From the NCBI GenBank assembly GCA_963720515.1, contig OY970397.1, forward strand, positions 62,001-126,000: DNA of 64,000 nucleotides, in the 5' to 3' direction. This DNA is from G963720515 sp963720515. Lineage in GTDB: Bacteria > Actinomycetota > Thermoleophilia > Gaiellales > Gaiellaceae. The translations under genes were made by a program, and so were the position numbers. Of the stretch, positions 1 to 7,898 are shown piece by piece (the first letter of the stretch is position 1; every line of letters begins with the position of its first letter). The notes under the pieces were generated by a model that worked only from the letters and a program-made list of their open reading frames with translations, had not been told where the DNA came from and did no database searches.

Positions 1-1
1 C

Positions 2-88
2 GTGCAGAACGCCGCGGCCGACGTGGTGGAGGCCGAGCGCGAGAAGCTCGAGCGCAACCGCCGCGAGCTCGATGCCCTCGAACGTTGA
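2..88 (+). CDS. valS: Valine--tRNA ligase, C-terminal end (partial)
   Basis: An open frame enters from the left edge and ends in TGA at 86-88, giving 28 residues rich in Glu, Lys and Arg (AEREKLERNR is typical). The NAA-x-VVEAEREKL pattern matches the C-terminal coiled-coil arm of ValRS, which contacts tRNA-Val. The next gene, folC, overlaps it by 17 bases, and valS-folC is a classic pair in Bacillus. The identification rests on this tail and the synteny only; the catalytic part lies outside the window. Confidence 0.72.
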   Translation: MQNAAADVVEAEREKLERNRRELDALER

Positions 89-1178
89 GTACCTCGAGAG
101 CCTCGAGCTCTTCGGCATGTCCCTCGGCCTCGAGCGAATGCAGGCGCTGCTCGGGCGGCTCGATCACCCGGAGCGGCGCTTCCCCGCGATCCACGTGGTC
201 GGCACGAACGGCAAGACGACAACCGTGCGGACGATCGAGGCGCTGCTCGCCGCCGAGGGGCTCCGCGTGGGCGCCTACCTCTCGCCGCACGTCACGGGCT
301 GGGGCGAACGCATCCGCGTGGACGGGCGCGAGGCGGACGTCGAGCGCGCGCTCGGCCGCGTGCGGGCCGCCGCCGAAGAGGTGGGCGCGACGCAGTTCGA
401 GGTGCTGACGGCCGCGGCGCTCATGGAGTTCGCCGAGGCGGGCGTCGACGTCGCGGTGGTCGAGGCGGGGCTCGGCGGGCGGCTCGACGCAACGAACGTC
501 CTCGACGCGCCGGTGGTCGTGCTCACGAACGTGGCCCTCGAGCACACCGAGCACCTGGGCGACTCGCGCGAGGCGATCGCGGCCGAGAAGCTGGCGGTCG
601 TCCACGAGGGCGCGACGGTGGTGCTCGCGGAGCCGGAGTGGGAGGACGCCGCGCGGGCCGCCGGGGCCGCGCGCGTCGACGTCACGGGCCGCTCGACGCT
701 CGCGCTCGCCGTCGTCGCGGCGGAGGCCTTCCTCGGTCGCGGCGTCGATCCGCATGCCGCCGACGACCTCCGCGTGCCGGGCCGGATGGAGCGGGTCGCC
801 GAGGAACCACTCGAGATCTGGGACGGCGCCCACAACCCGGCCGGCGTCGGCTGGCTCCTCGGCCGGCTCCCCACGCGCGAGTGGACGCTCGTCGTCTCGA
901 TCCTCGCCGACAAGGACGCGGACGCGATGCTCGCAGCGCTCTCGCCGCTCGGCGACCGGCTCGTCGCGACGTCCTCGGGCCACGCGCGCGCGCTCCCCCC
1001 GGACGACCTCGCGCGCCGCGCGGAGCCCTTCTTCGCCGAGGTCGAGACGGTCGAGGATCCCGTGGAGGCACGGGCGCGTGGACGCGCGCTCGCGGGCCCC
1101 GACGGGGCCGTCCTCGTGGCCGGCTCGCTCACCCTCGTCGCCTCCCTTGCCGCTGTCCGACCGGCGACCGTACGATGA
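72..1178 (+). CDS. folC: Bifunctional folylpolyglutamate synthase / dihydrofolate synthase
   Basis: A Mur-ligase-type ATP-dependent enzyme that adds Glu to dihydropteroate or folates in the cytoplasm. The P-loop GTNGKTTT lies near residues 44-51. The central motif VVEAGLGGRLDATN and the C-terminal segment WDGAHNPAG that opens the glutamate-ligase domain are present. At 368 residues it is shorter than the usual 410-430. The stretch between the central domain (about residue 200) and the region resuming at LALAVVAAEAF looks about 30 residues shorter than in relatives, but the frame is intact. The ATG at 72 sits inside the end of valS, and the stop overlaps the next start (ATGA), so the gene is translationally coupled on both sides. 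Confidence 0.95.
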   Translation: MPSNVEYLESLELFGMSLGLERMQALLGRLDHPERRFPAIHVVGTNGKTTTVRTIEALLAAEGLRVGAYLSPHVTGWGERIRVDGREADVERALGRVRAAAEEVGATQFEVLTAAALMEFAEAGVDVAVVEAGLGGRLDATNVLDAPVVVLTNVALEHTEHLGDSREAIAAEKLAVVHEGATVVLAEPEWEDAARAAGAARVDVTGRSTLALAVVAAEAFLGRGVDPHAADDLRVPGRMERVAEEPLEIWDGAHNPAGVGWLLGRLPTREWTLVVSILADKDADAMLAALSPLGDRLVATSSGHARALPPDDLARRAEPFFAEVETVEDPVEARARGRALAGPDGAVLVAGSLTLVASLAAVRPATVR

Positions 1179-1288
1179 GTGTCGTTCGAGAGCGAGTCGG
1201 TGTCTTCGTCCTCGCCGCGTTCGTGCTCGCGGTGATCGTGGCGGCGGCGTTTGGCGCGGGCTGGCTCGTCGGAAAGATGCTGCTGTGA
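1175..1288 (+). CDS. Small single-span membrane protein (37 aa)
   Basis: A 37-residue ORF starting at ATG 1175 within the folC stop (ATGA) and ending in a GTGA overlap with the next gene. Composition: a short charged N-terminus (SVVRERV), one strongly hydrophobic helix of about 25 residues, and a Lys near the end. The tight coupling on both sides supports real translation. No family is recognised. It may be an accessory peptide for the two-span zinc-ribbon protein downstream. Confidence 0.55.
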   Translation: MSVVRERVGVFVLAAFVLAVIVAAAFGAGWLVGKMLL

Positions 1289-1797
1289 CGTTCGCCACGC
1301 TTCTCGCCCAGACGACCACCACGAACGACGACGCGTTCGGGTCGGTCAACGACTTCTTCGACTCGTCCACGTGGCTGCTCATGCGGAACGTGACGCTGTT
1401 CTTCGTCGTCGTGTTCTGGCTCGCGTCGGCGTTCTGGGTCTACAAGGACGCGAAGCGGCGCATCGAGGACCCGTGGCTCCTCGCGATGGCGGTGGCGCTC
1501 GGCCTCGTGCCGCCCTTCATCGGGCCCCTCATCTACATGCTCTTCCGCCCGCCCGAGTACCTCGAGGACATCCGCGAGCGCGACCTCGAGATCAAGGCGA
1601 TGGAGGACTCGCTCGGCGCGGAGCGCTGCCCCGTCTGCCGCGCGGACATCGACCCGTCGTTCCTCGCGTGCCCGGTCTGCACGACCAAGCTCCGCTCGGC
1701 GTGCAGGCGCTGCCAGGCCCCGCTCGAGCCGCTGTGGCAGATGTGCCCGTACTGCGAGACTCCGGTCGAGACCCCGCGCGTCGTCGAGAATCTCTGA
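1285..1797 (+). CDS. Membrane protein with two C-terminal zinc ribbons
   Basis: 170 residues from GTG 1285, which overlaps the previous stop. The N-terminal third has two hydrophobic helices (around residues 32-54 and 67-87) separated by a basic loop (YKDAKRR). The C-terminal 50 residues carry four CxxC knuckles (CPVC, CPVC, CRRC, CPYC), enough for two zinc ribbons of the cytoplasmic double-zinc-ribbon type. The specific function is unknown. The arrangement of membrane anchor plus cytosolic zinc ribbons suggests a scaffold or protein-interaction role. It sits between folC and ndk in an apparently co-transcribed run. Confidence 0.82.
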   Translation: MTFATLLAQTTTTNDDAFGSVNDFFDSSTWLLMRNVTLFFVVVFWLASAFWVYKDAKRRIEDPWLLAMAVALGLVPPFIGPLIYMLFRPPEYLEDIRERDLEIKAMEDSLGAERCPVCRADIDPSFLACPVCTTKLRSACRRCQAPLEPLWQMCPYCETPVETPRVVENL

Positions 1798-1806
1798 GCA
1801 CGCGGG

Positions 1807-1812
1807 TAGCCT
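1807..1812 (+). promoter_or_regulatory. -10 box TAGCCT, predicted leaderless promoter
   Basis: TAGCCT is followed by 8 nt and then the ATG at 1821. With the usual 6-8 nt between a -10 box and the transcription start, the mRNA would begin at or next to the start codon. No Shine-Dalgarno sequence is present. No good -35 hexamer is visible. Confidence 0.5.
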
Positions 1813-1820
1813 GAGAGGCG

Positions 1821-2048
1821 ATGGACTCCGTCGCCTTCATCCTCGCGCAGCACACCGAGCACACAGGCCACGGCGCGCACGGGAGCCAGACGGGCGAGCT
1901 CGTCATGACGATCGGGATCACCGTCATGCTCGCGCTCACCTGGGTCGCGCTGGGCGTGGTCTGCTGGATCTTCTGGCGCGCGAAGAAGCGCGAAGATGAG
2001 GCCCTACGAGAAGCGGAGGTCAAATGGCGGAACGCACCCTTGTCCTGA
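1821..2048 (+). CDS. Small membrane protein (75 aa)
   Basis: 75 residues: a His/Gly-rich N-terminus (HTEHTGHGAHGSQ), one transmembrane helix around residues 30-52, and a charged cytoplasmic tail (AKKREDEALREAE). The last 25 nt overlap ndk in another frame, which suggests coupling. The His-rich segment could bind metal but there is no family match I recognise. The start is ATG 1821, supported by the leaderless-type -10 box 8 nt upstream. Confidence 0.68.
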   Translation: MDSVAFILAQHTEHTGHGAHGSQTGELVMTIGITVMLALTWVALGVVCWIFWRAKKREDEALREAEVKWRNAPLS

Positions 2049-2437
2049 TCAAGCCCGACGCGGTCCTGCGCGGCCTCGCGGGCGAGATTCTCGGCCGTCT
2101 CGAGCGCCGCGGCCTCGTCATGCGCGCGGCACAGCTCGTCCAGGTCGACCGCGTGCTGGCCGAGCGCCACTACGCCGAGCACGCGGAGAAGCCGTTCTTC
2201 GGCGAGCTCGTCGAGTTCATCACGTCGGCGCCGACGCTCGCGCTCGTCGTCGAGGGCGAGTCGGCCATTCCCGTCGTGCGGACGACGATGGGGGCGACGA
2301 ACCCGAAGGACGCCGCGCCCGGCACGATCCGCGGCGACCTGGCCCTCGCGATGCCGGACAACCTGATGCACGGCTCGGACTCGCCGGAGTCCGCCGCGCG
2401 GGAGATCGAGCTCTGGTTCCCGGACCTGACGACCTGA
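2024..2437 (+). CDS. ndk: Nucleoside diphosphate kinase
   Basis: 137 residues, the normal family length. It transfers the gamma-phosphate of ATP to NDPs through a phospho-histidine and keeps NTP/dNTP pools balanced. The N-terminus (ERTLVLIKPDAV) and the active-site segment NLMHGSDSPESA with catalytic His116 are intact. ATG 2024 lies within the end of the upstream membrane protein gene. The stop TGA forms a CTGA overlap with the methyltransferase that follows. Confidence 0.97.
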   Translation: MAERTLVLIKPDAVLRGLAGEILGRLERRGLVMRAAQLVQVDRVLAERHYAEHAEKPFFGELVEFITSAPTLALVVEGESAIPVVRTTMGATNPKDAAPGTIRGDLALAMPDNLMHGSDSPESAAREIELWFPDLTT

Positions 2438-3189
2438 CCGACCACGCGCGCGCGAACCGCGCGTTCTGGGACGGTTACTCCGAGGAGTACCAGCGGCTGA
2501 ACGACGAGTTCATCCGCCACGGCGACCTGCGCTGGGGGATGTGGCAGATCCCCGACGCCGAGCTCGGCGTGCTCGGCGACGTCGCCGGTCTCGATGTGCT
2601 CGAGCTGGGCTGCGGCGCGGGCCAGTTCGGCGCGGTGCTCGTCGGCCTCGGCGCCCGGCTCGTCGGCATCGACAACTCCGAGAAACAGCTCGAGGTCGCG
2701 CGCCGGCGCTACGCCGAGGAGGGAATCCAGGCCGAGCTCGTCCACACGAGCGCCGAGTCGCTTCCGTTCGAGGACGCGCGGTTCGATCTCGTCGTCGCCG
2801 ACCACGGGGCGAACCGCTTCGCCGACCCCTACCTATGGGTGCCCGAGGTCGTGCGCGTGCTGCGGCCCGGGGGCGTGCTCGCGTTCAGCGGCGGCACGGC
2901 CTTCGAGGTGCTCTGCCTCGACGAGCCCTCCGACACCTGGGACACTCGTCTCCACCGCGACTGGTTCGGGATGCACTTGCAGGAATGGGACGACGGCGCG
3001 GTCGAATTCGAGCTGACCTACGGCGACTGGATCCGGCTCTTCCGCGCGAACGGGCTCGCGGTCGAGGCGCTCGTCGAGGTGCAGCCGCCGGAGGGCGCGG
3101 CCTCGACGTATCGCAACGAGGCCGAGACGGCCTGGGCGCGGCGCTGGCCGATGGAGCAGATCTGGAAGGTGCGGAAGGAAGGCGCGTGA
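2434..3189 (+). CDS. Class I SAM-dependent methyltransferase (first of tandem pair), CTG start
   Basis: 251 residues with SAM motif I LELGCGAGQFG near residues 56-66, a GIDNSEKQ acidic loop, and a C-terminal WARRWP-x-EQIWK segment. The substrate is unknown. The frame has no ATG, GTG or TTG near its beginning; CTG 2434 overlaps the ndk stop as CTGA and yields LTDHARANRAFWDGYSEEY. This aligns residue for residue with the start of the downstream paralog (VSDHVERNRAAWGGFAEEF), which begins with GTG in a GTGA overlap. That comparison is the main support for a CTG start. The next in-frame Met would remove about 35 conserved residues. Confidence 0.85.
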   Translation: MTDHARANRAFWDGYSEEYQRLNDEFIRHGDLRWGMWQIPDAELGVLGDVAGLDVLELGCGAGQFGAVLVGLGARLVGIDNSEKQLEVARRRYAEEGIQAELVHTSAESLPFEDARFDLVVADHGANRFADPYLWVPEVVRVLRPGGVLAFSGGTAFEVLCLDEPSDTWDTRLHRDWFGMHLQEWDDGAVEFELTYGDWIRLFRANGLAVEALVEVQPPEGAASTYRNEAETAWARRWPMEQIWKVRKEGA

Positions 3190-3950
3190 GCGACCACGTG
3201 GAGCGCAACCGTGCGGCGTGGGGCGGGTTCGCGGAGGAGTTCGCGGAGTTCGGCCGGCGCAACTGGGCGAAGGACGAGATCGAGTGGGGCATCTGGGACG
3301 TGCCCGAGTCTTCGGTCGGCGTGCTGCCCGACGTGGCCGGCAAGGACGTGGTCGAGCTCGGCTGCGGCACGGCGTACTTCTCGTCCTGGCTCGCCCGGCG
3401 CGGCGCCCGCGTCACGGGCGTGGACGTCACGCCGGAGCAGCTCGCGACGGCGCGCGAGCTCCAGGCCGAGCACGGCCTCGAGTTCCCGCTGATCGAGGCG
3501 AACGCCGAAGATGTGCCGCTTCCGGACGCGTCGTTCGACCTCGTCGTGTCCGAATACGGCGCGTCCATCTGGGCCGATCCGTACCGGTGGATCCCCGAGG
3601 CCGCGCGCCTCCTGCGCTCCGGCGGCGCGCTCGTCTTCCTCACGAACGGCCTGCCGCTCCTCCTCTGCTGGGACGACTCCGACCCGGAGGCGCCTGCGGG
3701 CGAGGAGCTCCTGCGCGACTACTTCGGGCTGCACAGGGTGGACGACGCCTCCGACGGGACGACGACGTTCCAGCTGCCGTACGGCGAGTGGATCCGCCTC
3801 CTCCGCGCGAACGGGCTCGCGGTCGAGGACCTCGTGGCGATCCAGGCGCCGGTGGACGGCGACGCCGGGCGCTGGGACTTCGTGACGCTCGACTGGGCGC
3901 GCCGCTGGCCGTCCGAGGAGATCTGGCGCGCGCGCAAGGCCGCCGCGTGA
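3186..3950 (+). CDS. Class I SAM-dependent methyltransferase (second of tandem pair)
   Basis: 254 residues, clearly a paralog of the preceding gene: the same order of SDHxxRNRAxW opening, motif I (VELGCGTAYFS), PDASFDLV, GEWIRLLRANGLAVE, and WARRWP-SEEIWRA at the C-terminus. GTG 3186 overlaps the previous stop, and its own stop overlaps maf (GTGA). This is a recent-looking duplication inside an operon; the substrate cannot be read from the sequence (small molecule or isoprenoid quinone-type methylation are both possible). Confidence 0.88.
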   Translation: MSDHVERNRAAWGGFAEEFAEFGRRNWAKDEIEWGIWDVPESSVGVLPDVAGKDVVELGCGTAYFSSWLARRGARVTGVDVTPEQLATARELQAEHGLEFPLIEANAEDVPLPDASFDLVVSEYGASIWADPYRWIPEAARLLRSGGALVFLTNGLPLLLCWDDSDPEAPAGEELLRDYFGLHRVDDASDGTTTFQLPYGEWIRLLRANGLAVEDLVAIQAPVDGDAGRWDFVTLDWARRWPSEEIWRARKAAA

Positions 3951-4537
3951 CCTCGCCGGTCGCGCCGCTCCTCCTCGCCTCAGTGTCGCCGCAGCGCCGG
4001 GCGATCCTCGAGCAGCTCGGCCTGCCCTTCGACGTCGTGCCGCCGCGCTACGACGAGGCGCCCATCGACGGGGTCGCGCCGGTCGAGCTCGTGCGGGCGC
4101 ACGCACGCGGGAAGGCCCGGTCGGTGGCCGGTGACGCGGGCGAGCGGCCCGTGCTCGGCGTGGACACTGCCGTGGTCGTGGACGGGGAGGTCTTCGGCAA
4201 GCCGGCCGACGCCGACGAGGCCGAGCGCATGCTCGAGCGACTCGCCGGGCGGACGCACGAGGTCGTGTCGGGGCTCTGCGTAGTCACGCCCGGCTGGGAG
4301 GAGGTGCTCGACGAGACGACGCGCGTGACGTTCCGGACGCTCACGCCGCGCGACATCGGGTCGTATCTCGCCGCGGGCGAGTGGGAGGGCCGCGCCGGCG
4401 GCTACGCGGTGCAGGGCCGCGGCGCGGCGCTCGTCGAGCGCATCGAGGGCGACTACCTGAACGTCGTCGGCCTGCCGGCCGCCGCGCTCGTGCGCCTCCT
4501 GGCCGAGCGCTTCCCGGGCGCCTACGGCCTTGGCTGA
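3947..4537 (+). CDS. maf: Maf-like nucleotide pyrophosphatase
   Basis: 196 residues with the Maf signatures: LLASVSPQRRAILEQLGL at the N-terminus, the catalytic stretch GVDTAVVVDGEVFGKP, and the C-terminal GYAVQGRGAALVERIEGDY. The family hydrolyses non-canonical or modified nucleoside triphosphates (dTTP/UTP/m5U types) and is linked to septum inhibition in Bacillus. GTG 3947 overlaps the previous stop. Position just before mreB matches the Firmicute maf-mreBCD order. Confidence 0.95.
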   Translation: MTSPVAPLLLASVSPQRRAILEQLGLPFDVVPPRYDEAPIDGVAPVELVRAHARGKARSVAGDAGERPVLGVDTAVVVDGEVFGKPADADEAERMLERLAGRTHEVVSGLCVVTPGWEEVLDETTRVTFRTLTPRDIGSYLAAGEWEGRAGGYAVQGRGAALVERIEGDYLNVVGLPAAALVRLLAERFPGAYGLG

Positions 4538-4558
4538 TCGTCCTCTGCGGTCACGGCC

Positions 4559-4598
4559 CGGTGCCAGGCAACGTGTCATGGCCGAACGTGACGCGGCC
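4559..4598. repeat. REP-like repeat, left copy
   Basis: A 40-bp segment containing GTGCCAGGCA and CATGGCCG that recurs in the same orientation at 5255-5294 (31 of 40 positions identical). The core GTGCC-A-GGCA(A) is a degraded palindrome. Together with the right copy it brackets the transposase gene. Confidence 0.45.
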
Positions 4599-4614
4599 GA
4601 GGGTCGCGAGCAGC

Positions 4615-5169
4615 TCACCTCGCGGTCGACGCGTCGCCTACGAAAGCACGGAAGCGAGCTCGGGCCGTGCGGCGTGACGACCCGAACAACGCGAGCACCT
4701 CGTCGACGCGGTGGAAGGGGCGCGGCGTCTCGAGCCCGACGATGGCTCGGTAGCTACCCCATCGCCAGATGCTCGGATGGCGGGAAAGGCCGGCCCGAGG
4801 CGCGTTCTGGTCGATGTACCGGCAGACCTCCAGGAGATGCCCTGGCGCTTCGATTCGCACCGAGTGGAATCTGCGTCCGAACGTGTGGTCTTCGAGCCCG
4901 TGCCTGCGATTGAACCACTTCGAGTAGCCACCGTTCAGCGCCTCCATGCCGGCCGACAGCGTCGGTGACGACGTTCGGATTACGAGGTGGTAGTGATTCG
5001 GCATGAGCGTGTAGAGGAGGCAGCTCCAGTCGTACCGCTTGGCGACGTTTCCGAGCAGTTCGAGAAAGCATTTTCGGTCGATGTCATCCGTGTAGATCTC
5101 GGCTCGGCGATTACCGCGCGTCGTGACGTGGAAGGTGCCGGGCTCGTTGTCGCGCGGTGCTCTGGCCAC
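4615..5169 (-). CDS. REP-associated tyrosine (Y1, IS200-like) transposase
   Basis: 184 residues from GTG 5169. RAYT/TnpA-REP features: GTFHVTTRGNRR at the start, the HUH motif in LMPNHYHLVI (His59, His61), a candidate catalytic Tyr at 82 (GGYSKWFN), and a C-terminal CRYIDQNAPRAGL segment. These proteins nick single-stranded REP hairpins rather than moving like normal insertion sequences. The frame is open further upstream, but GTG 5169 has a TAGCCT box exactly 7 nt upstream, as at other starts here. It is alone on the minus strand between maf and mreB. Confidence 0.86.
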   Translation of the reverse strand: MARAPRDNEPGTFHVTTRGNRRAEIYTDDIDRKCFLELLGNVAKRYDWSCLLYTLMPNHYHLVIRTSSPTLSAGMEALNGGYSKWFNRRHGLEDHTFGRRFHSVRIEAPGHLLEVCRYIDQNAPRAGLSRHPSIWRWGSYRAIVGLETPRPFHRVDEVLALFGSSRRTARARFRAFVGDASTAR

Positions 5170-5176
5170 CGGGCCG

Positions 5177-5182
5177 AGGCTA
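5177..5182 (-). promoter_or_regulatory. -10 box TAGCCT for the transposase
   Basis: On the minus strand TAGCCT, then 7 nt (CGGCCCG), then GTG. This predicts a leaderless transcript and fixes the start 27 codons inside the longest frame. Confidence 0.5.
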
Positions 5183-5254
5183 CGACCGGTGGGAGCTTGC
5201 GGGGCTCGCCGAGCGCGACTTGGCGCGAAGACGTCGGCGATTCGTGACACGTCT

Positions 5255-5294
5255 CCGTGCCAGGCACCAGGGCATGGCCGGAGGGGACACGGCC
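5255..5294. repeat. REP-like repeat, right copy
   Basis: Direct-orientation partner of the repeat at 4559-4598. Here the palindrome GTGCC-A-GGCAC (5257-5267) is intact and is followed by CATGGCCG and ACACGGCC. Confidence 0.45.
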
Positions 5295-5325
5295 CGGGTA
5301 GAGAGAGAAAATTCCCCGCTCTCGA

Positions 5326-5331
5326 TAGACT
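5326..5331 (+). promoter_or_regulatory. -10 box TAGACT upstream of mreB
   Basis: TAGACT lies 11 nt before GTG 5343, so a start about 7 nt downstream gives a leader of only about 4-5 nt. No -35 or Shine-Dalgarno sequence is visible. Confidence 0.5.
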
Positions 5332-5342
5332 TTCGCGTCCCT

Positions 5343-6392
<1,050 letters not shown>

Positions 6393-6432
6393 CGCCGCTC
6401 CGGGGAACCGGAGAAAGCGCCGCATTTCCCTC

Positions 6433-6438
6433 TAGACT
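6433..6438 (+). promoter_or_regulatory. -10 box TAGACT upstream of mreC
   Basis: TAGACT between mreB and mreC, 9 nt before GTG 6448. It predicts an internal, almost leaderless promoter so mreCD-mrdA-rodA can be expressed separately from mreB. Confidence 0.45.
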
Positions 6439-6447
6439 GTGGCTCCC

Positions 6448-7380
6448 GTGCCTCGTCATCGCACAGCACGGACCCCTCTCGTCACGCCTGCCGTCGCACG
6501 ACCGGACGGAGGACGCGCGCGGGGTGGACGCTCGCTTCGGCCACGGCTCGTGGCCCTCGGGCTCGTCCTCCTCTCGCTCGGGCTCGTCACGGTCTACCTG
6601 CGCGAATCATCCGACGGCGCGCTTCACGGGGCGCAGCGAATCGGGGTCAGCGTCCTCACCCCCTTCGAGGTGGCGGGTGAACGCATCGCGCGTCCGTTCC
6701 AGGATGCCTGGGGCTGGGCCTCCGACCTCTTCGACGCGAAGGACGAGAACGCGAAGCTCCGCACGGAGAACGCGCAGCTCCGGCAGAGGGCGATCGAGAA
6801 CCAGACCGCGCAGCAGGAGAACGAGCGGCTGCGGAACCAGCTCAACTACATCGCCGGCACGGAGTTCCCGAACGACTTCCGCGGGGTGACGACGCGAGTG
6901 ATCGTGCAGCCGCAGACGGTCTATCGCCAGGAAGTGATCGTCGCGGCCGGCTCGACGAGCGGCATTCGGGTCAACGACCCGGTCGTGACGAGCGACGGGC
7001 TCGTCGGGACCGTGGCCGCGGTGACGCCGCACTCCGCGAAGGTGCGCCTGCTCACGGACGACGAGAGCGCGGCCTCCGCGATCGACATCGAGACCGGGGC
7101 GACCGGGATCGTCCGGCGCGGGTCGAGCCCCGACGCGCCGCTCATCCTCGACCGGGTCTCGAAGGACCGCCGCGTGGACGAGGACGACGCCGTCGTCACG
7201 GCCGGCTCGCAGGTCGGCCAGTTCCCGTCGCTCTTCCCGGAGAAGATCCCGATCTGCACCGTCACGAGCGTCAGCCAGCGCGACGTGGACAGCTTCAAGA
7301 CCGTGCAGTGCAGCCCGCTCGTGGACTTCGGTGCGCTGCAGGACGTGATCGTGCTCGTCCCCAAGGACCGGCGCCCGTGA
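6448..7380 (+). CDS. mreC: Rod shape-determining protein MreC
   Basis: 310 residues. A basic N-terminus, one membrane helix around residues 32-50, then a coiled coil (KLRTENAQLRQRAIENQ region) and a beta-rich extracytoplasmic domain with the GIRVNDPVVTSDGLVG and AVVTAGSQVGQFPSLFPEKIPI patterns typical of MreC. It bridges MreB/MreD to the PBP2-RodA synthase. GTG 6439 is in frame but abuts the -10 box, so GTG 6448 is preferred. The stop overlaps mreD (GTGA). Confidence 0.92.
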   Translation: MPRHRTARTPLVTPAVARPDGGRARGGRSLRPRLVALGLVLLSLGLVTVYLRESSDGALHGAQRIGVSVLTPFEVAGERIARPFQDAWGWASDLFDAKDENAKLRTENAQLRQRAIENQTAQQENERLRNQLNYIAGTEFPNDFRGVTTRVIVQPQTVYRQEVIVAAGSTSGIRVNDPVVTSDGLVGTVAAVTPHSAKVRLLTDDESAASAIDIETGATGIVRRGSSPDAPLILDRVSKDRRVDEDDAVVTAGSQVGQFPSLFPEKIPICTVTSVSQRDVDSFKTVQCSPLVDFGALQDVIVLVPKDRRP

Positions 7381-7898
7381 CGGTTCTCGACGGTGTGAAG
7401 ACCGCGGTGCTCGTGACCGTCGTAGCCATCGTGCAGGTCTCGGTCGTCACGCCCTTCGAGGTCGCGCGCGGCCACATCGACCTGGTCACAGTGACGCTCG
7501 TCGCGGTCGCGCTCCTGCGCGGGCCGATCGTCGGCGCCGTCGCCGGGTTCTGGATCGGGCTCATCCTCGACACCGCGACGATCTCGACGCTCGGCCTGAC
7601 CTCGCTCGTCCTCACGCTCCTCGGCTACTGGGCCGGCCGCTTCGGCGAGGGCACGACCCGCTCGTCGCCGCATCCGCCGCTCATCGCGGTCACGCTCGGG
7701 ACGATCTGGGTCGTGCTCGGGACCGCGCTCCTCGAGTTCATGCTCGGCGAGGGTGTCCCGGCCGGCGACGTCCTCGGCCGCGTGCTCCTCCCGACGCTCG
7801 CGCTGAACCTGCTCGTCGCCTACCCGGTCTACCGGCTCGTCTGCCGGATCCTGCCGCCGGAGATCCGCGCGCGGAGGGAGGCGACGGCGCTTGTCTAG
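7377..7898 (+). CDS. mreD: Rod shape-determining protein MreD
   Basis: 173 residues, almost entirely hydrophobic with about five membrane helices. It contains the family pattern GHIDLVTVTLVAVALLRGPIVGA followed by GFWIGLILD. The start GTG 7377 lies in the mreC stop and the end overlaps mrdA by 8 nt. Assignment rests on hydropathy, this motif and its place between mreC and mrdA. Confidence 0.88.
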   Translation: MTVLDGVKTAVLVTVVAIVQVSVVTPFEVARGHIDLVTVTLVAVALLRGPIVGAVAGFWIGLILDTATISTLGLTSLVLTLLGYWAGRFGEGTTRSSPHPPLIAVTLGTIWVVLGTALLEFMLGEGVPAGDVLGRVLLPTLALNLLVAYPVYRLVCRILPPEIRARREATALV

